64,000 nt of DNA, taken from the NCBI RefSeq assembly GCF_000717995.1, contig NZ_JODM01000001.1, positions 372,001 to 436,000 on the forward strand, given 5' to 3'. Made by a program: the position numbers and the translations under genes. Within the stretch, counting starts at the first letter, position 1. Each line of letters starts with the position of its first letter. Below the pieces are notes generated by a model. It ran no database searches and was not told where the DNA came from. It worked only from the letters and a program-made list of their open reading frames with translations. Of this stretch, positions 37,634-48,300 are shown in pieces. Source of the DNA: Streptomyces violaceorubidus (GTDB lineage: Bacteria; Actinomycetota; Actinomycetes; Streptomycetales; Streptomycetaceae).

Positions 37634-39579
37634 TGGCGACGATCACGGCCACCGCCCGAAAGCCCGCCGCGCCGGGCATCCTCACCAGCAGAGCCGTCCG
37701 CAAGCTCCTGGTCCTCGCCCTCGCGGCAGCGATCCTCGCCCCCATAGCCGCCACGCAGTGGCCCGGCACCCCCTGGCCCGCCGCCCTCACCGTCGACGTC
37801 TCCAAACCCCTCGGCAGGGCCAGCGACTGGATCATCGACAACCGGGACAGCCACCCGCTGTTCCTCTACTTCTTCGGCCACGTCAGCAACGTGGTCGTCA
37901 TCGCCGTACGCGCCGTGTACCTCGCCCTCCTCGCCGTCGGCTGGGCCGGGGTCACCGCGATCGGCGCCCTGGTCGCCTGGCGGGTGGCCGGGGTGCGGCT
38001 CGCCGCGGGCACCGCCGCCGCGTTCCTGGCCTGCGGCCTGCTCGGCATGTGGGTGCCCACCCTGCAGACCCTTGCCCTGATGGTCGTCGCGGTCCTGGCG
38101 TCGGTCGTCGTCGGCGCCCTGCTGGGCCTCGCCGCGGGCCTTTCGGACCGGATGGACCGCGTCCTGCGCCCGGTGCTCGACACCATGCAGGTGCTGCCCG
38201 CCTTCGCCTACCTCCTCCCCGTCGTCCTGGTCTTCGGCATCGGTGTGCCCGCCGCCGTCCTGGCCACCGTCGTCTACGCCGCCCCGCCCATGGCCCGGCT
38301 CACCTCGCTGGGCCTGCGCGGCGCGGACAAGGAGGTGCTGGAGGCCGTCGAGTCGCTCGGCACCACCGCCCGCCAGCGGCTGCTGACCGCCCGCATCCCG
38401 CTGGCCCGCAGGGAGCTCCTCCTCGGCGTCAACCAGACGATCATGATGGCGCTGTCCATGGCCGTCATCGCCTCCGTCGTCGGCGCCGGCGGCCTCGGCG
38501 ACCGCGTCTACCAGGCCCTCGCCTCGGTCGACGTCGGCGCGGCCCTCGCGGCCGGCATCCCGATCGTGCTGCTCGCCGTCGTCCTGGACCGGGTGACCGG
38601 CGCGGCGGGGGAGCGGCTCGGCGGGGCCGGGAAGTCCCCGGTGACCTGGCTGTACGCCCTGGTCGTCGGCGCGGCCGTCGCGCTCGCCGGGCGGCTCGCC
38701 GGGCTCCTGGACTGGCCCGACGGGTGGGAGGTGGACATCGCCGAGCCCGTCAACCGGGCCGTCGACTGGATGACCGCCCACCTGTACTCCGGCGTCCCCG
38801 TCGTCGGCGGCACCGCCGACTGGGCCGCGCGGTTCACCAGCTGGGTCCTCAACCCGCTGCGGGACGGCCTCCAGTGGCTGCCGTGGTGGTCCGTACTCCT
38901 GATCGTCGCCGCCCTGGCCTGGCTGATCGGCACCTGGCGCACCGCGCTCACCGCCGTCCTCGCGATGGCCGCGATCGGCGTGCTCGGCGTGTGGGACCCG
39001 TCCCTGGACACGCTCTCGCAGGTGCTCGCCGCCGTCGCCGTGACCCTGGTCGTCGGCTTCGCCACCGGCGTCGCCGCCGCCCGCGGCGACCGCTTCGCCC
39101 GCCTGCTGCGGCCCGTCCTGGACGTCTTCCAGACGATGCCGCAGTTCGTGTACCTCATCCCGGTCGTCGCCCTGTTCGGCGTGGGCCGCGCGCCCGCCGT
39201 GGCCGCGGCCGTCGTCTACGCCCTTCCGGCCGTCGTCCGCATCACCGCCCAGGGCCTGCGCCAGGTCGACCCGGCCGCCCTGGAGTCGGCCCGCTCGCTC
39301 GGCGCCACCGGCGGCCAGCAACTGCGCCAGGTCCAGCTCCCGCTGGCCCGCCCGGCGCTGCTGCTCGCCGTCAACCAGGGCGTCGTCCTGGTCCTCGCGG
39401 TCGTCATCATCGGCGGCCTGGTGGGCGGTGGCGCGCTCGGCTACCAGGTCGTCTTCGGCCTCGCCCAGGGCGACCTGGCGACCGGTCTGGTGGCGGGCGC
39501 CGCGATCGTCTGCCTCGGCCTGATGCTCGACCGCGTCACCCAGCCCACCGAACGCCGTACGACGAGGGAGGGGGCCTGA
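37633..39579 (+). CDS. double-length glycine betaine ABC permease (two fused ProW domains)
   Basis: This 648-residue membrane protein contains two complete permease domains in tandem. Each carries the binding-protein-dependent transport EAA loop: EAVESLGTTARQRLLTARIP near residue 240 and ESARSLGATGGQQLRQVQLP near 555. Each is followed by a VxxGGLG-type segment. Single-domain ProW/OpuAB is about 280 residues, so this is a head-to-tail fusion that would form the transporter core from one chain. The start overlaps the ATPase stop by one base (TGATG), and the receptor gene begins one base after the stop. Confidence 0.93.
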   Translation: MATITATARKPAAPGILTSRAVRKLLVLALAAAILAPIAATQWPGTPWPAALTVDVSKPLGRASDWIIDNRDSHPLFLYFFGHVSNVVVIAVRAVYLALLAVGWAGVTAIGALVAWRVAGVRLAAGTAAAFLACGLLGMWVPTLQTLALMVVAVLASVVVGALLGLAAGLSDRMDRVLRPVLDTMQVLPAFAYLLPVVLVFGIGVPAAVLATVVYAAPPMARLTSLGLRGADKEVLEAVESLGTTARQRLLTARIPLARRELLLGVNQTIMMALSMAVIASVVGAGGLGDRVYQALASVDVGAALAAGIPIVLLAVVLDRVTGAAGERLGGAGKSPVTWLYALVVGAAVALAGRLAGLLDWPDGWEVDIAEPVNRAVDWMTAHLYSGVPVVGGTADWAARFTSWVLNPLRDGLQWLPWWSVLLIVAALAWLIGTWRTALTAVLAMAAIGVLGVWDPSLDTLSQVLAAVAVTLVVGFATGVAAARGDRFARLLRPVLDVFQTMPQFVYLIPVVALFGVGRAPAVAAAVVYALPAVVRITAQGLRQVDPAALESARSLGATGGQQLRQVQLPLARPALLLAVNQGVVLVLAVVIIGGLVGGGALGYQVVFGLAQGDLATGLVAGAAIVCLGLMLDRVTQPTERRTTREGA

Positions 39580-39580
39580 G

Positions 39581-40531
39581 ATGTCCCGCAAGCGGATCAC
39601 GGCCGCCGCCGCCGTGCTGGTGCTGGCCACCGGCTGCGGCGCCGCCGACATGACCAAGCAGGCGTCCCCGTACGCGCATGCCCAGGGAGCCAGGACCGTC
39701 ACCCTGTCCGTGCAGTCCTGGGTCGGCGCCCAGGCCAACGTGGCCGTCGCCCAGTACCTCCTGGAGCACGAACTGGGCTACCGCGTCGACACCGTCCAGG
39801 TCGACGAGGTGCCCGCCTGGGACGCGCTCAGCCAGGGCCGCGTGGACGCCATCCTGGAGGACTGGGGCCACCCCGAGCAGGAGCAGCGCTACGTCCGGGA
39901 CAAGAAGACCATCGCGCCCGGCGGCGACCTCGGCGTCACCGGGCACATCGGCTGGTTCGTCCCGACGTACTTCGCGAAGAAGCACCCGGACGTCACCGAC
40001 TGGAAGAACCTCGACAAGTACGCCGACCTGCTGCGCACCGCCGAGAGCGGCGGCAAGGGCCAGCTCCTGGACGGCTCCCCGTCCTACGTCACCAACGACA
40101 AGGCCCTGGTGAAGAACCTGGACCTGGACTACCAGGTCGTCTTCGCCGGCTCCGAGGCCGCCCAGATCACCCAGATGCAGCAGTTCGCCAAGGAGGAGAA
40201 ACCCTTCCTGAGCTACTGGTACACCCCCCAGTGGCTGATGGAGAGGATCCCGATGACCGAGGTGAAGCTGCCGCCGTACGAGGAGGGCTGCGACGCCGAC
40301 CCGGCGAAGGTCGACTGCGCCTACCCCGTCACCCCGCTCCAGAAGTACCTCAACGCCGGTTTCGCCAAGGACGGCGGCGAGGCGGCCGAGTTCCTGAAGA
40401 ACCTCACGTGGACGACCGAGGACCAGAACCAGGTCTCCCTGATGATCGCCGAGCAGAAGATGCGGCCCGACGAGGCGGCGAAGAAGTGGGTGGACGGCCA
40501 CGAGTCCGTCTGGAGGAAGTGGCTGCCCTGA
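39581..40531 (+). CDS. glycine betaine-type ABC substrate-binding lipoprotein
   Basis: This 316-residue extracytoplasmic receptor has a lipoprotein signal with lipobox LATGC (lipid on Cys19). The fold is OpuAC-like (SVQSWVGAQANVAVAQYLLE near residue 42). Tryptophan/aromatic positions that build the cation-pi pocket for a trimethylammonium group are visible in ILEDWGHP, GHIGWFVP and LSYWYTPQW. With the preceding ATPase and permease it completes an OpuA/ProU-like importer for glycine betaine, choline or proline betaine. It is the last gene of the operon and converges on the PEP-mutase-like gene. Confidence 0.93.
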   Translation: MSRKRITAAAAVLVLATGCGAADMTKQASPYAHAQGARTVTLSVQSWVGAQANVAVAQYLLEHELGYRVDTVQVDEVPAWDALSQGRVDAILEDWGHPEQEQRYVRDKKTIAPGGDLGVTGHIGWFVPTYFAKKHPDVTDWKNLDKYADLLRTAESGGKGQLLDGSPSYVTNDKALVKNLDLDYQVVFAGSEAAQITQMQQFAKEEKPFLSYWYTPQWLMERIPMTEVKLPPYEEGCDADPAKVDCAYPVTPLQKYLNAGFAKDGGEAAEFLKNLTWTTEDQNQVSLMIAEQKMRPDEAAKKWVDGHESVWRKWLP

Positions 40532-40543
40532 CCCTCGCCGCGT

Positions 40544-41275
40544 TCATCGCGTCGGCCGGCCCGCGAGCCGTTCCGCGTGCTCCCGCACCGCCTGCTCGGC
40601 CTGCCGCTGCAGCCCCGGCCCGAACGTGATCCGGGAGGCCCCGAGTGCGCCGAGTTCGGCGGGCGAGGGGCCCTCCCCGGGACGCGCGACCACGTTCACC
40701 GGCCCCTGGATCCCGGCCCGCAGCAGCGGCAGTACGGCGACGGGGGCGGCGATGGGGTACACGCAGTCGGCGCCCGCGGCGACGTAGGCCGCCGCCCGCC
40801 CGATCGCCGCCGCCGGGTCGTCGACGCCCCGGACGAACGTGTCGATCCGGGCGTTGAGGAACAGCCGGTCGCCGGCCTCCTGGCGCACCTCGGCCAGCCA
40901 CTCGGCGTGCTCCGCCGGGTCCTTGAGCCCCTCGCGGGTGGAGTCCTCCAGATTGCAGCCGACGACGCCCGCCTCCAGGAGCCGCTCTACCAGCTCCCTC
41001 GGCGCCAGTCCGTAACCGCCCTCGACGTCGGCCGACACGGGGACGTCCACGGCGCGCACGATCCGTGCGACGGCCGCGAACATCTCGTCGGCCGGGGTCC
41101 GCCCGTCCTCGTACCCGAGCGAGGCCGCCACCCCGGCGCTGGGCGTGGCGAGCGCCGGGAACCCGGCCTCCGCGAAGACCCGGGCGCTCGCCGCGTCCCA
41201 GGGACCCGGCAGGACGAGGGGGTCGTCCGGGACCCGGCCGTGGTGCAGGGCGCGGAACGCGGCGACGTGACTCAC
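40544..41275 (-). CDS. isocitrate lyase / PEP mutase family protein
   Basis: This 243-residue TIM-barrel protein of the PEPM/ICL superfamily has early conserved motifs LPGPWDAASARVFAEAGF and VSADVEGGYG (metal-binding Asp/Glu), then GCNLEDST and LNARIDTF. It lacks the isocitrate lyase KKCGH loop, so it may be a C-C or C-P lyase such as a methylisocitrate-lyase-like or oxaloacetate-hydrolase-like enzyme; the substrate cannot be fixed. It starts with ATG and overlaps the stop of the gene upstream by four bases, forming an operon with two AhpD-like genes. Confidence 0.85.
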   Translation of the reverse strand: MSHVAAFRALHHGRVPDDPLVLPGPWDAASARVFAEAGFPALATPSAGVAASLGYEDGRTPADEMFAAVARIVRAVDVPVSADVEGGYGLAPRELVERLLEAGVVGCNLEDSTREGLKDPAEHAEWLAEVRQEAGDRLFLNARIDTFVRGVDDPAAAIGRAAAYVAAGADCVYPIAAPVAVLPLLRAGIQGPVNVVARPGEGPSPAELGALGASRITFGPGLQRQAEQAVREHAERLAGRPTR

Positions 41276-41721
41276 GGTGTGTAACCTCCCGGTGCGACCC
41301 TGCGGCCGACCATCAGCCGGTTCCAGCTGTTGATGGCGGTGATCAGCCCGATCAGATGGGCCAGTTCGGCGTCGCCGAAGTGCAGGGCGGCCTCCTCGTA
41401 CACCGCGTCGGGCACGAAGCCCTCGGTCAGCACGGTCATCGCCTCGGTCAGCGCGAGCGCGGCCCGCTCCCGCCCGTCGAACAGGTCCTCCGCCTCCTCC
41501 CAGGCGGCGAGCAGACCGAGGCGTTCCTCGGCCACCCCGTTCCCGCGGGCCAGGGCGAGGTGCATGTCCAGGCAGAACGCGCAGTGGTTGAGCTGCGAGG
41601 CCCGGATCATCACCAGCTCGGCGAGCTCGGGGTCGCCGAGCCCCTTCTTGGCCGCCGCGCTCAGCGCGGAGAGCGCCTGCGCGACCCCCCGGTCCAGGAG
41701 CTGGGTGCGCGCCGCGCTCAC
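41272..41721 (-). CDS. carboxymuconolactone decarboxylase (AhpD-like) protein, second copy
   Basis: This 149-residue helical protein has the peroxidase-type motif CAFCLDMH (CxxC...H) following RASQLNH, as in AhpD-like alkylhydroperoxidases. The CxxC pair probably performs disulfide-based peroxide reduction. The GTG start at 41721 overlaps the previous stop by four bases, and its own stop overlaps the next start. It is a paralogue of the gene just upstream, sharing the motif and the VLTxGFVPDxVYE block. Confidence 0.85.
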   Translation of the reverse strand: MSAARTQLLDRGVAQALSALSAAAKKGLGDPELAELVMIRASQLNHCAFCLDMHLALARGNGVAEERLGLLAAWEEAEDLFDGRERAALALTEAMTVLTEGFVPDAVYEEAALHFGDAELAHLIGLITAINSWNRLMVGRRVAPGGYTP

Positions 41722-42227
41722 GCCTGCTGTCCGGGCGTGTAGTGGCCCGGCGTCATCCGGCAGGTCACGCCGAAGCGGTTCCAGGCGTTGATCGTCGTGA
41801 TCGCCGCGATCAGCTGCGCCAGCTCCGGCTCGTCGAAGTGCTTGGCCGCCCTCTCGTACACCTCGTCCGGCACGAAGCCGTCGGTGAGGACGGTGACCGC
41901 CTCGGTCAGCTCGATCGCCGCCAGCTCCTTCTCGGTGTAGAAGTGCCGCGACTCCTCCCAGGCGGCCAGCTGCACGATCCGCTCCACGCTCTCCCCGGCG
42001 GCGAGGGCGTCCTTGGTGTGCATGTCGAGGCAGAAGGCGCAGTGGTTGATCTGCGAGGCGCGGATCTTCACCAGTTCGTACAGCGCCGGGTCCAGCCCCC
42101 GCTTGGCGGCGGTCTCCAGCCGGATCATCGCCTTGTAGACCTCGGGCGCGTGCTGGGACCAGTTCAGCCGGACGGGCACCTCGGCGGCGTATCCCTGGGA
42201 CTTCGTGTCATCGGTGGGTGTCGTCAT
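41718..42227 (-). CDS. carboxymuconolactone decarboxylase (AhpD-like) protein, first copy
   Basis: This 169-residue AhpD-like protein has the redox motif CAFCLDMH after IRASQINH. It is the first gene of a three-gene operon and a tandem paralogue of the following gene, arising by duplication. No ribosome-binding site precedes ATG 42227. A TAGGGT hexamer lies six bases upstream, so the transcript is probably leaderless. It is divergent from the MocR gene with only 46 bases between, so MocR probably controls it. Confidence 0.86.
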   Translation of the reverse strand: MTTPTDDTKSQGYAAEVPVRLNWSQHAPEVYKAMIRLETAAKRGLDPALYELVKIRASQINHCAFCLDMHTKDALAAGESVERIVQLAAWEESRHFYTEKELAAIELTEAVTVLTDGFVPDEVYERAAKHFDEPELAQLIAAITTINAWNRFGVTCRMTPGHYTPGQQA

Positions 42228-42273
42228 GCCTCGACCCTAGGAAGGGAGCAGCCCGGCGGTATGGTCCATTTCC
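42228..42273. promoter_or_regulatory. compact divergent promoters, both probably leaderless
   Basis: On the plus strand TATGGT (42260-42265) is eight bases before the MocR ATG. On the minus strand TAGGGT (42239-42234) is six bases before the AhpD-like ATG. Neither gene has a Shine-Dalgarno sequence. The symmetric ATGG-tccattt-CCAT at 42261-42275 is a candidate MocR site. Confidence 0.5.
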
Positions 42274-43659
42274 ATGGCGAATCAGTGGGCCACTCTCGGC
42301 GTCGACCTGCACCTGGAACCCACCGGGCCGGGCCTGCGCCGCGGCCTCACCGACGCCCTGCGCGAGGCCGTGCGCACCGGCCGCCTGGGCCCCGGCACCC
42401 GGCTGCCCTCCTCCCGGGTCCTCGCCGCCGACCTCGGCATCGCCCGCAACACCGTCGCCGACGCCTACGCCGACCTCGTCGCCGAGGGCTGGCTCACCGC
42501 GCGCCAGGGCTCGGGCACCCGCGTCGCCGAACGCGTCGCCGCCCCACCGTCCCCCGCCTCCACCCGGCGCCCCGGGGGCCATGCCCGCCCTGCCTACGAC
42601 CTGCGCCCCGGCACCCCCGACCTCGCCTCCTTCCCGCGCGCCGCGTGGCTCAGGGCCGTCCGCCGCGCCGTCACCGCCGCCCCCCACGACGCGCTCGGCT
42701 ACGGCGACGGCCTCGGCAGCCCCGAGCTGCGCACCGCGCTGGCCGGTTACCTCGCCCGGGTCCGGGGCGTGCGCGCCGACCCCGAGACGCTGCTGGTCTG
42801 CGGCGGCGTCGCGCACGGCCTCGTGCTGTTGGCCGGCGTGCTGCGGGCGCGCGGCGTGCACACCGTGGCCGTCGAGTCGTACGGCCTCCACGTCCACCGC
42901 GACCTGCTCACCAGTGCCGGCCTGCGGACTCTTCCGCTGCCCCTCGACGACCGGGGCGCGGACACCGGTTCGCTCACCGACGCGGGCGCCGTGCTCCTCA
43001 CCCCCGCCCACCAGTTCCCGACCGGTGTCCCCCTGCATCCCGACCGCAGGGCGGCGGTGGTGGACTGGGCGCACCGCACCGGCGGGCTGATCCTGGAGGA
43101 CGACTACGACGGCGAGTTCCGCTACGACCGCCAGTCCGTCGGCGCCCTCCAGGGACTGGACCCCGACCGCGTCGTCTACCTGGGCACCGCCAGCAAGTCC
43201 CTGGCCCCCGGACTGCGTCTGGGCTGGATGGCGCTGCCGCCGTCGCTGGTCGGGGAGGTCCTGGACCACCCGTGGAGCCGTACGCCGGGCGTGCTCGACC
43301 AGCTGACCCTCGCGCAGTTCCTCGACTCCGGCGACTACGACCGGCACGTGCGGTCCGCCCGCCTGCGCTACCGGCGCCGCCGCGACGCCCTGGTCGCCGC
43401 CCTCGCCGAGCGCGCCCCCGCGGTCCGAGTCACCGGCATCGCCGCCGGACTGCACGCCGTCCTCCGCCTGCCGACCGGCACCGAGCAGGAGGTCGCCCGG
43501 GCCGCCGCCTGGCACGGGCTGGCCGTCCACAGCCTGTCCGTGTTCCGGCACCCCGACGCGTCCCTCCCCCCGCTCGACGCCCTCGTCGTCGGATACGGCA
43601 CCCCGCCCGACCACGCCTGGGCGGGGGCACTGGACGCGCTGTGCCGGGCGCTGCCGTAA
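42274..43659 (+). CDS. MocR/GntR-type regulator with aminotransferase domain (PdxR-like)
   Basis: This 461-residue protein has an N-terminal GntR winged helix (LPSSRVLAADLGIARNTVADAYADL, residues 40-70) fused to a fold-type I aminotransferase domain. The domain has the pyridoxal phosphate lysine K308 in GTASKSLAPG and the conserved EDDYDGEFRYD. MocR proteins use PLP or an amino adduct as a signal rather than performing transamination. It is divergent from the AhpD-like/PEP-mutase operon, its likely target. Control of PLP synthesis genes elsewhere is the alternative. Confidence 0.92.
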   Translation: MANQWATLGVDLHLEPTGPGLRRGLTDALREAVRTGRLGPGTRLPSSRVLAADLGIARNTVADAYADLVAEGWLTARQGSGTRVAERVAAPPSPASTRRPGGHARPAYDLRPGTPDLASFPRAAWLRAVRRAVTAAPHDALGYGDGLGSPELRTALAGYLARVRGVRADPETLLVCGGVAHGLVLLAGVLRARGVHTVAVESYGLHVHRDLLTSAGLRTLPLPLDDRGADTGSLTDAGAVLLTPAHQFPTGVPLHPDRRAAVVDWAHRTGGLILEDDYDGEFRYDRQSVGALQGLDPDRVVYLGTASKSLAPGLRLGWMALPPSLVGEVLDHPWSRTPGVLDQLTLAQFLDSGDYDRHVRSARLRYRRRRDALVAALAERAPAVRVTGIAAGLHAVLRLPTGTEQEVARAAAWHGLAVHSLSVFRHPDASLPPLDALVVGYGTPPDHAWAGALDALCRALP

Positions 43660-43747
43660 AGTCCACCCGCGACGGGGGTCGTACACTCGACCGGCCCAAC
43701 TGTCGTACAAACACACGGACAAGGCGCGGACAACGGGGGACAGGGAC

Positions 43748-44125
43748 ATGGCCAAGACCCGGCGACGGCTGCGGTCGAGCACCGTGGTGCTCGGCGGCAT
43801 GGGAATGCTCGCGGCGGCTCTGAGCGCCTGCGGTTCGGACCCCGACCGGCGCTGTGTGGACCGCGACAGCTACGACTACCTCAACGGCTACAAGGTCGTC
43901 GCCGACAAGAACTGCAAGTCCGGCTCCTCCTCCGGCAGCTCGTACGGCAAGGGCGGCAAGGGCGGCAAGAAGAAGACCGGCTCGTCGAAGTCCGTGGACG
44001 ACGCCGACTGGTACTACGACGCCGACGTCAGCAACGGCTGGGCCGACTCCGGCACCTTCAGCCGGTCCGAGGCCGTCGACCGGGGCGGCTTCGGCTGCTC
44101 GGGCTCCGGCAGCGGCGGCGGCTGA
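43748..44125 (+). CDS. small lipoprotein, partner of the adjacent ATP-grasp ligase
   Basis: This 125-residue protein has a lipoprotein signal (core VVLGGMGMLAAALSAC, lipid on about Cys28). A short Cys-containing N-terminal part (DRRCVDRDSYDYLNGYKVV) and a Gly/Ser/Lys linker follow. The C-terminus is unusually aromatic and acidic (DDADWYYDADVSNGW), ending in Gly/Ser repeats. It starts eight bases after a stop-free leader with GGGACAGGG and is eight bases before the glutathionylspermidine-synthase-like gene. This resembles the ygiB-ygiC pairing of enterobacteria in organisation, not in sequence. The role is unknown. Confidence 0.72.
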   Translation: MAKTRRRLRSSTVVLGGMGMLAAALSACGSDPDRRCVDRDSYDYLNGYKVVADKNCKSGSSSGSSYGKGGKGGKKKTGSSKSVDDADWYYDADVSNGWADSGTFSRSEAVDRGGFGCSGSGSGGG

Positions 44126-44133
44126 GCACCGCC

Positions 44134-45318
44134 GTGGAACGCCGCACCACCGAACCCCGCCCCGGCTGGCAGCGGACCGTCGAGGAACAGGGGCTGATCT
44201 ACCCCCTGACCCGCTACCCCGACGACTCACTGCGCCCGTACTGGGACGAGAGCGCCTACTACGTCTTCTCCCTGCCCGAGGTCGAGGCGCTGGAGGAGGT
44301 CGTCGAGGAACTGCACCGCATGTGCCTGGCGGCGGCCGGGCACATCGTCGCCGAGGACCGCTTCGCCGACCTCGGCATCACCGACCCGCGCGTGGTCCGC
44401 GCCGTCACCGAGGCCTGGCACCGCCGCGCCGAACTCCCCTCCGTCTACGCCCGCTTCGACCTGCGCTACGACGGCTCCGGCCCCGCCAAGCTCCTGGAGT
44501 ACAACGCGGACACCCCGACCTCCCTCGTCGAGGCCGCCTCCCCGCAGTGGTTCTGGATGGAGGAGCGCTTCCCCGGCGCCGACCAGTGGAACAGCCTCCA
44601 CGAGCGCCTCGTCGACGCCTGGAGGAAGCAGGCCGCGCTCCTGCCGCCCGGCAACCCGCTGTACTTCGCGCACTCCTCGGACGACGAACTCGGCGAGGAC
44701 CTCATGACGGTCGCCTACCTCAAGGAGACCGCCGAGCAGGCCGGCCTGGAGACCGACTGGATCTCCATGGAGGAGATCGGCTGGGACCGCCTCTCCGGCC
44801 GCTTCGTCGACAAGAGGCTGCGCTTCATCCGCAGCCTCTTCAAGCTCTACCCCTGGGAGTGGCTCACCACCGACCGCTTCGCCGACCACGTCCTGGACAC
44901 CCTCGACAACGGCGGCGGCACCGGCACCACCCTGTGGATCGAGCCCGCCTGGAAGATGCTCCTCAGCAACAAGGCCCTGCTGGCGATCCTCTGGGAGCTG
45001 TACCCCGGCCACCCGAACCTGCTCCCCGCCCACCTGGACGGCCCGCGCGACCTGGCCACCGGCGCCGGCTGGGTCGCCAAGCCCCTCCTGGGCCGCGAGG
45101 GCGCCGGCGTCACGATCCACGAACCCGGCACCGACCCGGCCCCGCGCCCAGAACCCTGCTGCTACCAGGAGCTGGCCCCCCTCCCCGACTTCGACGGCAA
45201 CCACGTCGTCCTGGGTGCCTGGGTGGTGGAGAACGAGTCGGCGGGCCTGGGCATCAGGGAGTCGAGCGGCCTGGTGACGGACGAGTACGCGAGATTCCTG
45301 CCCCACGTCATCCTGTGA
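44134..45318 (+). CDS. glutathionylspermidine synthase-family ATP-grasp ligase
   Basis: This 394-residue protein belongs to the GSP_synth family (YgiC/YjfC-like). The substrate-binding region has KLLEYNADTPTSLVEAA. The ATP-grasp part has WKMLLSNKALLAILWELYP and WVAKPLLGREGAGVTI, and it ends in a conserved VVENESAGLGIRES. True glutathionylspermidine is not expected in Streptomyces, so this is probably a peptide ligase acting on another amine or peptide. The start is GTG at 44134. It is cotranscribed with the lipoprotein gene. The N-terminal amidase domain of bifunctional GspS is absent. Confidence 0.88.
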   Translation: MERRTTEPRPGWQRTVEEQGLIYPLTRYPDDSLRPYWDESAYYVFSLPEVEALEEVVEELHRMCLAAAGHIVAEDRFADLGITDPRVVRAVTEAWHRRAELPSVYARFDLRYDGSGPAKLLEYNADTPTSLVEAASPQWFWMEERFPGADQWNSLHERLVDAWRKQAALLPPGNPLYFAHSSDDELGEDLMTVAYLKETAEQAGLETDWISMEEIGWDRLSGRFVDKRLRFIRSLFKLYPWEWLTTDRFADHVLDTLDNGGGTGTTLWIEPAWKMLLSNKALLAILWELYPGHPNLLPAHLDGPRDLATGAGWVAKPLLGREGAGVTIHEPGTDPAPRPEPCCYQELAPLPDFDGNHVVLGAWVVENESAGLGIRESSGLVTDEYARFLPHVIL

Positions 45319-45370
45319 CCCGGCCGCTCCCGCATCCCGGACACCCACCGCGCCGACGGGGCACAGCCGG

Positions 45371-45376
45371 TAGCCT
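45371..45376 (+). promoter_or_regulatory. candidate glyA -10 element
   Basis: TAGCCT lies about 10 bases before the riboswitch fold, so transcription would begin right at its 5' end. The same hexamer is seen upstream of mdh. No clear -35. Confidence 0.4.
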
Positions 45377-45385
45377 GGCCCCCGG

Positions 45386-45466
45386 GCCGTGACTGGCGCG
45401 CTGGGATGGGACGAACCATCGGGGAGCGGTCCGGGAAGAGCATGTGCCGTGCGCCTGGGCCGTCCG
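45386..45466 (+). ncRNA. ZTP (pfl) riboswitch upstream of glyA
   Basis: The sequence contains CGTGACTGGCG, then a GATGG/CCATC hairpin followed by GGGGAGCG, and after a variable linker the highly conserved CCGTGCGCCTGGGC pseudoknot strand. This order is the signature of pfl/ZTP riboswitches in actinobacteria. ZTP accumulates when formyl-tetrahydrofolate is scarce, so binding would raise glyA expression. The element ends about 37 bases before the glyA start, and GGAGG lies in the expression platform. Confidence 0.85.
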
Positions 45467-45502
45467 TACCGTGAACGCTGACCACAACGTCCGGAGGTCC
45501 CC

Positions 45503-48143
<2,641 letters not shown>

Positions 48144-48300
48144 GCCCCGCCGGCGCCCTCCACGCGCCCCGGCACGCCGCCGTAGCGCTGCACATCACTC
48201 CGGTTGCGCCTGCCCCCGGCACGGTGGTGGCCGTACAGTCGATATCCGGGTGTCCGACACCGCGACACACAACGAGCGACACGTGACGACAGGAGACGAA

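Noticed and set aside
40544..41275. Calling this gene isocitrate lyase
   Set aside because: It is far shorter and lacks the KKCGH catalytic loop.
41742..43823. 693-codon plus-strand frame
   Set aside because: Runs across two AhpD-like genes and the MocR gene in wrong frames; no coherent domain.
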